From Nostoc piscinale CENA21 (GTDB lineage: Bacteria; Cyanobacteriota; Cyanobacteriia; Cyanobacteriales; Nostocaceae), in assembly GCF_001298445.1 (NCBI RefSeq), contig NZ_CP012036.1, positions 3,191,351-3,255,350 of the forward strand: a DNA stretch of 64,000 nt, written 5' to 3'. Within the stretch, counting starts at the first letter, position 1. Every line of letters starts with the position of its first letter. The position numbers and the translations under genes were made by a program. The notes under the pieces are model-generated. The model had not been told where the DNA came from. It saw nothing but the letters and a program-made list of their open reading frames with translations, and made no database searches. Positions 8,803-17,783 of this stretch are shown here, piece by piece.

Positions 8803-8838
8803 AAATCCCCCCTTTTTTAGGGGGGTTAGGGGGGATCT
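8803..8838. repeat. C6/G6 hairpin repeat (AAATCCCCCC...AGGGGGGATCT)
   Basis: Six C (8807-8812) can pair with either of two G6 blocks (8820-8825 and 8829-8834), giving a strong hairpin in the gap between two minus-strand genes. The sequence resembles the C-rich/G-rich intergenic element common in Nostoc genomes. It may act as a terminator or RNA-stability element after the ABM gene. Only one full copy is seen here. Confidence 0.55.
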
Positions 8839-8852
8839 AAACTTAATTGGAC

Positions 8853-9158
8853 TTAATTATTAACAACCTGTTGCCATAACTTAACTTCCGGTGGCTCTAC
8901 CAAAAACTCCTCTGCTTTAGCCCCCAGCGCCCGAATATAAGGCTGTTGTAAATGTTGATCCAAAATTGCTTGATTAGCCCAATTTTCATGTAGTAAAAAT
9001 ACAGAAGGGTCTTCTATAGATTGATGTAAATCATAATTAATACATCCATCTTCCGCACGGGTGAGCGCAATTACAGGTTCAAATTCTTCTCTAAACCTAT
9101 CTTCTAAACCCTGTTTGACTTTTAACCGAGCTGTGACTGTGACTTGTTGACTTGGCAT
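8853..9158 (-). CDS. Antibiotic biosynthesis monooxygenase (ABM/YgiN) family protein
   Basis: The 101-residue single-domain protein has the ferredoxin-like ABM pattern: VTVTARLKVKQGLEDRFREEF, EDGCINYDLHQS, FLLHENWANQAILDQHLQQPYI. It fits putative quinol monooxygenases of the YgiN type, cofactor-free small oxygenases that usually work as dimers. It lies 82 bp downstream of the lipoxygenase-like gene on the same strand, probably in one transcript. In that setting it may act on an oxidised lipid or quinone, or remove a reactive by-product. Substrate is unknown. Confidence 0.8.
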   Translation of the reverse strand: MPSQQVTVTARLKVKQGLEDRFREEFEPVIALTRAEDGCINYDLHQSIEDPSVFLLHENWANQAILDQHLQQPYIRALGAKAEEFLVEPPEVKLWQQVVNN

Positions 9159-9240
9159 GATAGATTCTCCTGTTTAATTAGACAAAAATAGGGAGTTAGA
9201 ATAATAAAATTTTCACTACTCCCTACTCTCCACTCCCTTT

Positions 9241-10881
9241 TTAAGTATTGATACTGTTAATAATTTGGGAAGGTTTGAGGAAATTATACGGTATAGGACG
9301 AGTTTGATTTCTAATATCAATTTTTCGTTCTATATCATGTAAATTCTGTTGGAACTGCACAACTAATTCCTGTGCTAATGGGTCGGCAAATTCCTCATCA
9401 TAATAACCTAATTTATCGTAATGGTAAGATGTTAAAATATGCGTCCACATTACTTGGTCAGCAGCTTGCTTAAATGGTGGCAATATCTTCATGATAGTTT
9501 GCATATCCACACCTTTACTTTCAGGAGTGGGATGATAAGCTGCATAAGGCATATTTGGTACGAAAGCCATGTATTCGTACTGGGAAAAATTTAAAGCAGA
9601 ATGGAAAGGAGCGCAGGTAAAAACTACAACCGTAATAATTTGAATTAATTGGTCGATAGTTTCAATTTTGTCCGGCATTCCTTTAACCCGTCCACCATCT
9701 TGAGCAACTAATTCTCTTGCCCAATTTTGCAATTCATAATCTTCGCTTAAGTCTTGGGAAGTTTTGTAATAAAGTTGCAAATAATCTGTGACAAATTTAT
9801 GAATGGCATTCCAAATCAACATCCCATCATCCCGGAACGGAAAATGTGGTAATACATCTGGGTCATCCATGTTTTGACTTTTCATTAATGTCGGGAAGAC
9901 AAATTTATCAACACTCCATTCTTGGTAAGTTTTGACGACAAAAGTTAATGATTCTTCTAAAGAACCAGCCATAAATTCATCGACTGGGCCACCTGGCTGT
10001 AAGAAATGAGTGCGTCCCAAATCGTTATCAAATAACATGAACCGGAAATGTGGTTTTAGTAGTAAAGCAATGGGATGATTTGCGGCTAATTGGCGTGCTG
10101 TGGCAATACAAAAAGGAGCCATAACAGCATGAGTATAGGCAAAATGACTACCTAATTCTTGATGGTTGCCGTCAGCAATCTGTACAGAAGTTTTTGCTAA
10201 AAACCAATCTAGATAAGGGTCATCGGGAGTGTAAATCAATCCATCTGTCCCAGCATCATTATTTAATTTAATCGCCACTGGATGGAGCGAACCACCATTT
10301 GCTACACCATTGCTCTGCCAGTAAAATAAAGCTTGAGGCTTAGGTAAATACTTTCTCACATTTTGAGAAGTTCCACCTTTAATATCAAAAAGTGCAGGAT
10401 AATCTAATAGATAAAGTTTACCTTCTTTGAGAGCCGCTTCCAAGTTACTTTCTGTCCCGACAGATTTTTGAAAATGGGCATTTGTGATGCCTAGATTTGC
10501 TGGTAAACTATCAATTCTCCGAATTGCTAAAGGGTTAGCACCTGATAATCTTTGCTCGGCAAAACATGAATCGGTCTTATAATTGTTCATCACTGCTGGT
10601 TTAGGTAGCAGTGTCAACAGTTCTTCGTATTCTTCTAATTCATCTAAAGGATCAAGAAAATTTCTGGCTTTGGCAGCTAACATATTTGGTGCTAAATTTG
10701 CCATGCTGGCGAGGCGTTTAGCTGTATATTCTGCCGAAAATAGTTCTTGATGGGGGACTTTATCAATAACAGGAATAGGAGCTAAATAATCATGATTAAA
10801 TTTATAATCTTCTCGATTTTTTACTAGCTCATCTTTACGGATGTTTGGGTTAGGGTCTACCTGGGGTAAGTATGGTTTCAT
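9241..10881 (-). CDS. Lipoxygenase-family protein with altered iron ligands
   Basis: The 546-residue protein matches the catalytic lipoxygenase domain without a PLAT domain. It shows LEAALKEGKLYLLDYP (148-162), DDPYLDWFLAKTSVQIAD (220-237), the helix with HQELGSHFAYTH (240-251), HPIALLLKPHFR (269-280) and FHSALNFSQYEY (426-437). In classical enzymes the iron is bound by H-x4-H, H-x3-N and the C-terminal Ile. Here His246, His427 and Asn431 are present, but the first His position is Gln241 (His lies one residue earlier) and the protein ends in NSINT, with Thr in place of Ile. It may bind metal differently or not act as a dioxygenase. An ABM gene follows and an esterase gene precedes it. Confidence 0.85.
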   Translation of the reverse strand: MKPYLPQVDPNPNIRKDELVKNREDYKFNHDYLAPIPVIDKVPHQELFSAEYTAKRLASMANLAPNMLAAKARNFLDPLDELEEYEELLTLLPKPAVMNNYKTDSCFAEQRLSGANPLAIRRIDSLPANLGITNAHFQKSVGTESNLEAALKEGKLYLLDYPALFDIKGGTSQNVRKYLPKPQALFYWQSNGVANGGSLHPVAIKLNNDAGTDGLIYTPDDPYLDWFLAKTSVQIADGNHQELGSHFAYTHAVMAPFCIATARQLAANHPIALLLKPHFRFMLFDNDLGRTHFLQPGGPVDEFMAGSLEESLTFVVKTYQEWSVDKFVFPTLMKSQNMDDPDVLPHFPFRDDGMLIWNAIHKFVTDYLQLYYKTSQDLSEDYELQNWARELVAQDGGRVKGMPDKIETIDQLIQIITVVVFTCAPFHSALNFSQYEYMAFVPNMPYAAYHPTPESKGVDMQTIMKILPPFKQAADQVMWTHILTSYHYDKLGYYDEEFADPLAQELVVQFQQNLHDIERKIDIRNQTRPIPYNFLKPSQIINSINT

Positions 10882-10971
10882 GATAGTTTTTAAGGAGAAA
10901 AAAGAGAAAAGGGAGACGAGGATGACAAGGGTGAAAAGGGAGATAAGGTAGAGAGATGTTTATTATGTTTT

Positions 10972-10988
10972 GCTGGGCTTTGCCCAGC
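10972..10988. terminator. Short hairpin between hydrolase and lipoxygenase-like genes
   Basis: GCTGGGC (10972-10978) and GCCCAGC (10982-10988) form a perfect 7-bp stem with a 3-base loop. It lies in the 244-bp gap after the hydrolase gene (minus strand). On the minus strand it is followed by AAAACATAAT rather than a T tract, so it may be an attenuator or a repeat hairpin rather than a classical terminator. Confidence 0.4.
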
Positions 10989-10998
10989 TAATGAATAT

Positions 10999-11090
10999 AG
11001 GACTTACGCAAGAAGTCTCTCAAACTTTTATAACTTTGTGTCCTTTGCGCCCTTTGCGGTTCGTTTTTTCATAATTTTGCGTAAGTCTTG
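10999..11090. repeat. Inverted-repeat element with GACTTACGCA ends
   Basis: GACTTACGCA (11001-11010) is repeated in inverse orientation as TGCGTAAGTC (11078-11087), enclosing about 67 bases that include TTTGCGCCCTTTGCGG. The arrangement resembles a small palindromic element of Nostocales. A related half-site, GAACTTACGCAC, occurs near 62222. It is noncoding. Confidence 0.5.
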
Positions 11091-11125
11091 GAATAATTAC
11101 GAATTATTATTTAGACTTGGAGAGG

Positions 11126-12082
11126 TCAGGAAACTAAACCAGATGTGGGAGTTTCTTGTTGGACAACATTAATGATTTCTTGAGTTACTTTGTTGTTGCG
11201 CCAGTAGCTACCATGTGCGTCGCCACCAGAAAGCAAGGGTAAAAGTGTTTGTGCAAGAGGGATTTCTAACCATCCGGCGTTGTGGGTGGGGATATCTTGA
11301 ATATCTAAGTATTTGGTATTGCCATCCACTAAATCGATCATCAGTTTTTGAAGTGGGTAAGCAATTGGATCACCAGGATGAAGATAATTGCGCCAAGGTA
11401 GTTTTTTACCTCTGCGTAATTCTTGTAAACACTCTAAAAATTTTTGCAGGTTGGGTGTAATATCGTGGCTACTGGGTGAATCGGTACTGTCTTTACCGGG
11501 GTTGATATTGGTCAAGCTAAAGATGGCTACAGGTGAACCGAGGGTATGAATACTCGCAATGGGAATACCTTGACGACGATCGCTATTTTTTCCAGCTACA
11601 CCAAAAATGCTATCGCGGATAGCCATCACATCATCTTTACCTGGTGCTTTATCTTCATCCCAACGGCTAGCAAACAAGATATCAAACAAAATCACTGTTC
11701 CCCAACTGTGGCTGACTATGTGTAGACGATCATCTGTTTGGGCTTGATGTAACCCATTGGCGATCGCTTGAGTTTTCATTCGGTTGACAACTTTTGCACC
11801 GACATGACGGCTAATATAAAGTGCAGCATCACCAGCAAAGGGAATAATTTGCTTTTCTCGAAATTCTTTAAACCACACATCTTTCCAATAAGGTGAGACT
11901 CGAAGTTGTCCTAGAAGTTTATTTTCTAGTTCTTCATTCACATCACCCCAGTAAAGAGCGATTTTTTTGAGATTCCGTTGGCGATCGCTTGCACTTTTTC
12001 TCAGACGTTCAAACAGTTCATCGGCGTATTTATCGTTGCGAATACTTACACCATGAATAAACAACACATAGTCTGTAGCCAT
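11126..12082 (-). CDS. Alpha/beta hydrolase (esterase/lipase-like)
   Basis: The start is placed at ATG 12082 (MATDYVLFIHGVS), which puts the typical first strand and oxyanion HG motif at the N-terminus, with AGAAAAGGGG upstream. The 318-residue protein has the nucleophile elbow SHSWGT (Ser near residue 127), a likely acid in HPGDPIAYPL, and a likely catalytic His in GGDAHGSYW. There is no signal peptide, so it should be cytosolic. It lies directly downstream of a diheme cytochrome gene (minus strand), with a repeat element before the lipoxygenase-like gene. A lipid or ester substrate is inferred from fold and setting only. Confidence 0.72.
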   Translation of the reverse strand: MATDYVLFIHGVSIRNDKYADELFERLRKSASDRQRNLKKIALYWGDVNEELENKLLGQLRVSPYWKDVWFKEFREKQIIPFAGDAALYISRHVGAKVVNRMKTQAIANGLHQAQTDDRLHIVSHSWGTVILFDILFASRWDEDKAPGKDDVMAIRDSIFGVAGKNSDRRQGIPIASIHTLGSPVAIFSLTNINPGKDSTDSPSSHDITPNLQKFLECLQELRRGKKLPWRNYLHPGDPIAYPLQKLMIDLVDGNTKYLDIQDIPTHNAGWLEIPLAQTLLPLLSGGDAHGSYWRNNKVTQEIINVVQQETPTSGLVS

Positions 12083-12133
12083 TACAATACCCCTTTTCTG
12101 CAAGTTTGATTGAAACGACGATGCTGTTCATGT

Positions 12134-13567
12134 CTACAAAGTTTTTAAGTATTCAATCAGTGCTTTTTTATCGTCACTGGGCAAATCAGTGCCATAAGTA
12201 TGTCCCTGATTGGAATTAGCAGCAACGGTCGTATCATATTTAAAACCTACACGTTTAGCTTCTTCTCCTTCGGAAATAAAGCCAACTCTTTGCGAATCGT
12301 AAACATCGTATCCCCGATAAAAGGTTTTGGGACGATTCTCTGGTTTTGCTAACAAATCTTGCAGAGATGGAACGGAACCGTTATGCAAATATGGCGCTCT
12401 AATCCACAGTCCATCCAAAGATACAGCCACATAGCCATCAGTTTTTCGTAATTGGCTGAAGTCCCAAGGGTAGCCATCACCAAAGTGATTGTAGGTGTCG
12501 GCTGCTTGCTGCGTCCACATATCTAAACGATGGCGGTCTGTTCCCACTTCTTCTACAGGAATTACTGTACCTGTTCTTTCACCACCAAAGGCGTGACAAG
12601 ATGCACAGTTGTTAGCAAAAATTTGACTCCCTTGCGTCGCCAATTTCTCATCCACCGGGAAAGGATATTTAGGTGGCGAGAGTTGGGTAATATAGTCTTC
12701 TACTCGTTGCAAATCAGCCACAGGTAAAGAATCTTTGGTTGCACCATCACCAATTGCGCCTGTTTGCACAGTTTCTTTGAGTGAAGTTTCTAAACCATCC
12801 CAATGTAAAGCAAATCCCTTGTGTAGTTTCTGATTCCAAATTGGCATCATATCGGAGTTACCGATAGTGTCATCTTTGGGCAGTTTTAAGGTGTTAAATT
12901 TCACCGGGTTAAATGGATCAATTCGACCAGGCCCCCAGTCGGGACGAGAATCCATCCAAGCAAAATCGGTGCTTTGTTGTAGCAAGGCTTTTTTAGTTTG
13001 GGGAATAATCAAAAACCGATAAAGTAAGTTTTCTATCCAAGAAAACTCATGATTATATTTGATTTCGTCCAAAATATAGTCGGCGGTAAATCTGGGGTCG
13101 CTGGCGGCTGCACCCAAAAAGCGCACATAAGCTTGGGAATTGAATTTGTTAGAAGGCCCAGCCGGAAAAATATGAGGTTTTTCTAGGGGACTGGTTCTAT
13201 AGGTAGCAGTATGACAAACCGCACAAGTAATCCCCACACGAGGAAAACCAATGGTTTTTTTCGTAAAACCAACAGGGGTTTCTTTGCCTTCTTCCCAAGT
13301 AATCCCTAAAGAAGTGTAACCGCCTGGCCCTGGTAATTTATCAGGAAAGATGCGGGGTAAAACTAACCAAATCCAATAAGGTATCCCTTGGGCTGGTTCT
13401 GTACCAATGGAACCATATTTAAAATGTTCTTCTGGTGATTCGTAGGTAAGCGGCACATCCCGAAATAAATGATACCAAGCTATGTAGCCTACGCCCCCGA
13501 CTAACAACACAAAAACTAAAGCAATGCTGGCGAGAATCCTGCCTAATTTCTCTTTAAATATTTTCAT
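12134..13567 (-). CDS. Membrane-anchored diheme c-type cytochrome (CCP/MauG-like superfamily), paralogue A
   Basis: The 477-residue protein has an N-terminal membrane anchor or uncleaved signal (about residues 11-32) and two haem-binding CxxCH motifs: CAVCH at 115-119 and CASCH at 321-325. WGPGRIDPFNP near 211-221, LHWDGLETSLKE near 254-265 and APYLHNGSVPSLQDLL mark it as a di-haem cytochrome related to cytochrome c peroxidase/MauG and to rubber-oxygenase-type proteins. It should act on the periplasmic or lumenal side. It is about half identical by eye to the protein at 14040-15512, and the genes are separated only by a small membrane-protein gene, so all three probably form one transcript. 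Substrate is unknown. Confidence 0.78.
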   Translation of the reverse strand: MKIFKEKLGRILASIALVFVLLVGGVGYIAWYHLFRDVPLTYESPEEHFKYGSIGTEPAQGIPYWIWLVLPRIFPDKLPGPGGYTSLGITWEEGKETPVGFTKKTIGFPRVGITCAVCHTATYRTSPLEKPHIFPAGPSNKFNSQAYVRFLGAAASDPRFTADYILDEIKYNHEFSWIENLLYRFLIIPQTKKALLQQSTDFAWMDSRPDWGPGRIDPFNPVKFNTLKLPKDDTIGNSDMMPIWNQKLHKGFALHWDGLETSLKETVQTGAIGDGATKDSLPVADLQRVEDYITQLSPPKYPFPVDEKLATQGSQIFANNCASCHAFGGERTGTVIPVEEVGTDRHRLDMWTQQAADTYNHFGDGYPWDFSQLRKTDGYVAVSLDGLWIRAPYLHNGSVPSLQDLLAKPENRPKTFYRGYDVYDSQRVGFISEGEEAKRVGFKYDTTVAANSNQGHTYGTDLPSDDKKALIEYLKTL

Positions 13568-13593
13568 AAAATTACATTGCTCCTTGGTAGAAA

Positions 13594-14025
13594 TTAGGAG
13601 AATTGTTTGGCTGGTTCTTTGGCGATCGCCTCAGCATTTTCACTCCGCGTAGCTAGAGTTAAGAAAATTGCTTCTACTACACCAAAAAATAAGTCTACAA
13701 AGGCAATCGATAAAAAGCCTTTATCTTGCCCAAAAAACAACACGGCACAAATAAAGAATGTCGAACCAAAAGCTCTAGATGGAAATATTGATATCCAAGC
13801 AGTTGCCCGATAGCGATTAGGATCAATTGCACCTGGAATGTAAAAGGCACTAATAATAAATAACAGCATTCCCGCCGTTCTTACCCAGATAATGGGGTCT
13901 GGTTGGTGCATCTTTAAAAACCACAACATCAACTCTGGAAAGAAGCATGAGGGAATCACAAACAACATATTGACAATAATTCCCAACCAAGTTACACGGC
14001 TAAACCACTTTGCGTATATATTCAT
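13594..14025 (-). CDS. Small four-helix membrane protein between two cytochrome genes
   Basis: The 143-residue protein has four predicted membrane helices (near residues 10-30, 45-65, 80-100 and 105-125). WVRTAGMLLFIISAFYIPGAIDPNRYR is a likely conserved loop. I do not recognise a named family. It lies 26 bp from one diheme cytochrome gene and 14 bp from the other on the same strand, so it is almost certainly co-transcribed with them and may anchor them or pass electrons from a quinone. That role is inferred from position only. Confidence 0.65.
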   Translation of the reverse strand: MNIYAKWFSRVTWLGIIVNMLFVIPSCFFPELMLWFLKMHQPDPIIWVRTAGMLLFIISAFYIPGAIDPNRYRATAWISIFPSRAFGSTFFICAVLFFGQDKGFLSIAFVDLFFGVVEAIFLTLATRSENAEAIAKEPAKQFS

Positions 14026-14039
14026 GATTAGTTCCTAAT

Positions 14040-15512
14040 TTATAGTTGCTTCATGTACTCAACCAACGCATCTTTATCTGTTGGTGAGAGTTCAGTTCCA
14101 TATACATGGCCGCTGTTGCTGTTTCCAGGTTTGGTCGTATCAAATTTAAAATATTGCTTGCCGTTTTCCTCAGCAACAGTTGACACAAACCCAACTTTTT
14201 CGCGGTCAATTACGTCGTAACCCCGATAAAATTCTTTGGGTCGATTCTCTGGTTTTTCTAGCAAATCTCGCAAAGTGGGGACTGAACCATTATGTAAATA
14301 AGGGCCGCGTAACCAAATACCATCTAGAGGTGAATTAGCATAGCCATTAGTTTTGCGGAAATTGTTAAACCGCCAAGGATAGCCTGCATACAAAGTATTT
14401 TGGTTAGATAAAGTTTCGTAGGTAAAGGAATTTAGGCGATGGGGATCTGTACCAATTTCTTGTATGGGTACCACTTTACCTACATATTTTCCGTCAAAGG
14501 CATGGCAACTAGCGCAATTATTGGCAAACAGCTTTTCTCCGGTAGCAGCTAAATTTTGATTAACTGGATAGGGATATTCGGGTGCTGGTAATTCCAATAA
14601 CCAATCTGCTACTCGTTGAATTCTATTTAAATCAATTGTGGTGGGCGTAACGCCTGCACCTAAAGCGGCACTTTTGTTACGTTCATCAACAGAACTATTA
14701 TTTCCATCCCAGTGTAATTCCATGCCTTTGCGTAGTTCTTGATTCCAAATGGAAGGGAAATCGGATGTGCCGATTAATTCATCCTTACGCAATTTATCCA
14801 TTGGGAAATGAAATTGAATCGCTTTATAAGGATTGAATGTATCGACTCTACCCGGCCCCCACTTTGGTTGATCATCAATAAATTTCAGGCGACTTCTTTG
14901 ATTAATTAGTGCGTCGCGGGTTTGGGGAATGGCAATAAACTGATAAACTAGCTTTTCGATTGGGTTCAAACCGCCACTAATTTTTTCAATTTCTGGCAGC
15001 ATTCGGTTGGCAGTAAAGCGCGAATCGATCGCTATATCTGATAAAAATTTAATGTATCCCTGCAAGTTGACGACATTAGCAGGCATAGCTGTGATAATTT
15101 GGCGATCGCTATTTGGTGTATCACGCAGTGTCCCGGTATGGCACACCGCACAATTCAAGCCAACACGGTTAATAAACACCCGCCTTTGCGAAAACCCAAT
15201 GGGTAAATCTTTTCCCTGTTCTTGAATAAATCCCAAGGAAGTGTAACCTTTATCGGGCAATTTATCAGGAAATAATTCTGGCAGAACTTTCCATATCCAG
15301 TAAGGAACTCCATTGACCGCCTCACTACCAATGGAACCATACTTAAAATGTTCTTGGATATCAGCATAATCAACTGGGGAGTTAGATATGGCAGGCCAAA
15401 TTAAAAATACAACTACTGCAACCACTCCCAAAATTGCAGCCACAATCCACTTAAAAACCGCTTTCGTTCCCTTAACAACGGTGGGAACTAGTGTAGGGCT
15501 TGTTTGAGTCAT
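14040..15512 (-). CDS. Membrane-anchored diheme c-type cytochrome (CCP/MauG-like superfamily), paralogue B
   Basis: The 490-residue protein has a membrane anchor at about residues 21-42, then the same architecture as its neighbour: CAVCH at 121-125, CASCH at 333-337, WGPGRVDTFNP, LHWDGNNSSVDE and GPYLHNGSVPTLRDLL. Both paralogues share HFKYGSIG and PYWIWKVLPELFPDKLP near the N-terminus, so they arose by duplication. The gene heads the probable three-gene unit 15512-12134. The anchor and haem motifs place it outside the cytosol. It could pass electrons to, or act as an oxygenase with, the oxidative enzymes around it; no activity can be assigned from sequence. Confidence 0.78.
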   Translation of the reverse strand: MTQTSPTLVPTVVKGTKAVFKWIVAAILGVVAVVVFLIWPAISNSPVDYADIQEHFKYGSIGSEAVNGVPYWIWKVLPELFPDKLPDKGYTSLGFIQEQGKDLPIGFSQRRVFINRVGLNCAVCHTGTLRDTPNSDRQIITAMPANVVNLQGYIKFLSDIAIDSRFTANRMLPEIEKISGGLNPIEKLVYQFIAIPQTRDALINQRSRLKFIDDQPKWGPGRVDTFNPYKAIQFHFPMDKLRKDELIGTSDFPSIWNQELRKGMELHWDGNNSSVDERNKSAALGAGVTPTTIDLNRIQRVADWLLELPAPEYPYPVNQNLAATGEKLFANNCASCHAFDGKYVGKVVPIQEIGTDPHRLNSFTYETLSNQNTLYAGYPWRFNNFRKTNGYANSPLDGIWLRGPYLHNGSVPTLRDLLEKPENRPKEFYRGYDVIDREKVGFVSTVAEENGKQYFKFDTTKPGNSNSGHVYGTELSPTDKDALVEYMKQL

Positions 15513-15558
15513 GACGATATTACTCTCTGGTTAATAGTCAAGAGTCAATGGTCAAATT

Positions 15559-15719
15559 TAAAAGGCAACAGGTAACAGGGAAAAGAAGGAGCATCCAAAA
15601 AAAAGATACAAGTTCCTTAATTTATGAATGGATAAAAATCAAACATTTGCAACGAGATGGCGAAGCCACTCAGTTTCAATACATCCTGTTGCCTGTTGCC
15701 CGTTCCCTGTTACCTTTTA
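15559..15719. repeat. Inverted short repeats (AACAGGTAACAGGG / CCCTGTTACC)
   Basis: AAAGGCAACAGGTAACAGGG near 15560-15580 is matched in inverse orientation by CCTGTTGCCTGTTGCCCGTT and CCCTGTTACCTTTT near 15686-15719. The arms are built of GCCTGTT-like heptamers. The segment fills the gap between the cytochrome and OYE genes and could fold into a long hairpin. It is noncoding. Confidence 0.55.
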
Positions 15720-15723
15720 AAAA

Positions 15724-17142
15724 TTAAATATGTAATGCTGGAACCTCTGCGTCATGTTTTGCCGACTCATCACTATGAAAGACTGACATAACTTCTGTCA
15801 TCATCGCTTCATAATCATTATCAAAGCGACTGAGTTCATAACAACCCAAGGGATTTTCAATGACATTGAGTAGACATTTATTGCAATAAGTACATGGTCT
15901 ATCGGGTAAGTCTTTGCCTTGTTGCAATTGTTTTGGTAAATCGTTATTGGCAATCAATTGTCGAGCGATTGTTACACCATCACAATAGCCTTCTTCAATG
16001 GCTTTACGAATAAATGAACCTTGTTGAAAACCACCAGTACACAAAACCGGAATATTAACGGCTTGTTTAATTGCTTGGGATGAAAGTAAGTTTCTGCCTT
16101 GGTTTTCTGCTAATAGTTTTCTCATTTCATCATCGGCAACATAATCACCAGTAAATGCTGGCGGTGGGAGTTGTTTCTTCACCCGATTCCACAAGAATTT
16201 GAAAATTGGCCGTAGCAGTTTGTAACGGAATAAGATGTAGTTGCGAATTGTTTGATTCCCACTGGAAAGCATTGTGTCATAAGTTTTAGTGATGATATCA
16301 AAGTTAAAATCACCAATGGGGTTAAGTGGGTGAGGGAATAAACTACCGACTGATACGTGAACAGCATCAGCGCCGGCTGCTTCTGCCCATTTACAAATTT
16401 GTACAGATTCTTCTAAAGTATTTCCAGGTTTTTCACAAGGAATTACAGCATCGTTGTAATCAATGGCACTAATTTTAAATTGTAAATGGAAATCATTGCC
16501 AACTTCTTGCCGAATTGCTCGAATTACATCTAGTAAAAACCGCGCCCGATTTTCGAGTGAACCACCATATTCGTCGGTGCGATCGTTAATTCCTGAACTG
16601 AGAAATTGGTTAAATAAATAACCATTAGCACTGTGTAATTCTACACCATCTAAACCAGCTAAACGCGCCCTTCTTGCTCCATCAGCAAACATTTGGATGG
16701 TTTCTTTAATTTCTTTCAAGGTCATTGCTTGGCAACGTAAACCGTGAAATGATTCAGTATTACTGGTAGAACTTAATCCTTTTAAACCATCGTTTTCTAC
16801 ACCACCAATGTCTTGCTGTCTTCCTGAATGACTGAGTTGTAGAATTAATTTACAGTCGTATTCATGGACTTTTTCACCTACTTTGTGCCAAAAAGGAATT
16901 CTGTCATCGCAGTGAATTGTGGCATAGTTAGGCATAATCCGGCCGCGAATTGCTACAGGTACAAATGAAGTAATAATCGCGCCAACTCCACCACGGGCAA
17001 ATTTTTCTTCCCAGTTAATCCTGGCTTGAGTACCTGAACCATCGTAGTTATCCCATCTACCGGATATACTGGAGCGAAAAATCCGGTTTTTGACTGTGAG
17101 ATTCCGAAATTGCAATGGCTTAAAGATAATATCGTTTTCCAT
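15724..17142 (-). CDS. Old Yellow Enzyme family NADH:flavin oxidoreductase with C-terminal cysteine motif
   Basis: The start is ATG 17142 (MENDIIFKPLQFRNLTVKNR), preceded by GGGGGGAG at good spacing. The 472-residue protein has an OYE TIM barrel: LILQLSHSGRQ, GVELHSANGYLFNQFLS (the His/Asn substrate pair is replaced by HSANGY, as in the 2,4-dienoyl-CoA reductase subgroup), DRTDEYGGSLENRARF, and VLCTGGFQ with GVTIARQLI for FMN phosphate. The end carries PCTYCNKCLLNVIENPLGC, a Cys set that could bind an Fe-S cluster as in the multidomain reductases, but the second FAD/NAD domain is absent. It could reduce activated C=C bonds of oxidised lipids, as plant OPR enzymes do in jasmonate synthesis. 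This is an inference. Confidence 0.85.
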   Translation of the reverse strand: MENDIIFKPLQFRNLTVKNRIFRSSISGRWDNYDGSGTQARINWEEKFARGGVGAIITSFVPVAIRGRIMPNYATIHCDDRIPFWHKVGEKVHEYDCKLILQLSHSGRQQDIGGVENDGLKGLSSTSNTESFHGLRCQAMTLKEIKETIQMFADGARRARLAGLDGVELHSANGYLFNQFLSSGINDRTDEYGGSLENRARFLLDVIRAIRQEVGNDFHLQFKISAIDYNDAVIPCEKPGNTLEESVQICKWAEAAGADAVHVSVGSLFPHPLNPIGDFNFDIITKTYDTMLSSGNQTIRNYILFRYKLLRPIFKFLWNRVKKQLPPPAFTGDYVADDEMRKLLAENQGRNLLSSQAIKQAVNIPVLCTGGFQQGSFIRKAIEEGYCDGVTIARQLIANNDLPKQLQQGKDLPDRPCTYCNKCLLNVIENPLGCYELSRFDNDYEAMMTEVMSVFHSDESAKHDAEVPALHI

Positions 17143-17783
17143 ACTCTCCCCCCCTGTCTGCAATAGAATCAAGTATCAAAATTATTAAGTAATCAAAAAC
17201 TACCCAGATAACTACCATTGATAGATACTCTGGGGCTTTGTTTGAAATACTTACAAGTTCAAGATTGAGTTTTTCGGATGTGAGGACAAAGATTAAGTTT
17301 TTGTTACTTAGTTTTCTACCCAAATATTCAACTAAAGGCTTACCAGTTAAAGGTTAAGCAATTAAATCAGAATTTTTTATGATTGAGTAAAACTAGCATC
17401 CTCAACAAAACAAATCTTAAGAAATCCTGTTTTTGATGCTAAGGTTAACGCAACATTAATACACGCTCCCAAACATAATTTGTTACAAAATTAACCTATT
17501 CTAAAATCTCGCTTACACGATAACAAATGATATTTATGATGCCAGGATAAATTTACATTTTTTAAATAAATCAGTTGACAAAATAGCGGTTTTTTTAGTG
17601 ACGTTTGGCTAATTTGTGTAGTAACTTCATATATGACCGTGCCTAAAATTAAGGTGCAATATTCTTGATTTGCCATTTGCCAAAAATATCTGAAGGATAA
17701 ATCAGGAAATTGGCGAATTAATGGTGAAGCTTTGCTATTAAGATGCACCTGATTAGGCTTAGGTGTTACTCATAGAGAGTTAT
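17143..17783. other. Divergent promoter region between OYE and RoxA-like genes
   Basis: This 641-base AT-rich gap separates the minus-strand OYE gene from the plus-strand RoxA-like gene, so it must hold promoters for both. No RNA gene or clear operator palindrome was seen. Reverse ORFs of 67 and 85 codons here lack protein-like composition and are not annotated. Confidence 0.5.

Noticed and set aside
17491..17748. An 85-codon minus-strand ORF in the gap upstream of the RoxA-like gene
   Set aside because: No ribosome-binding site, irregular composition and no family resemblance; more likely noncoding promoter sequence.
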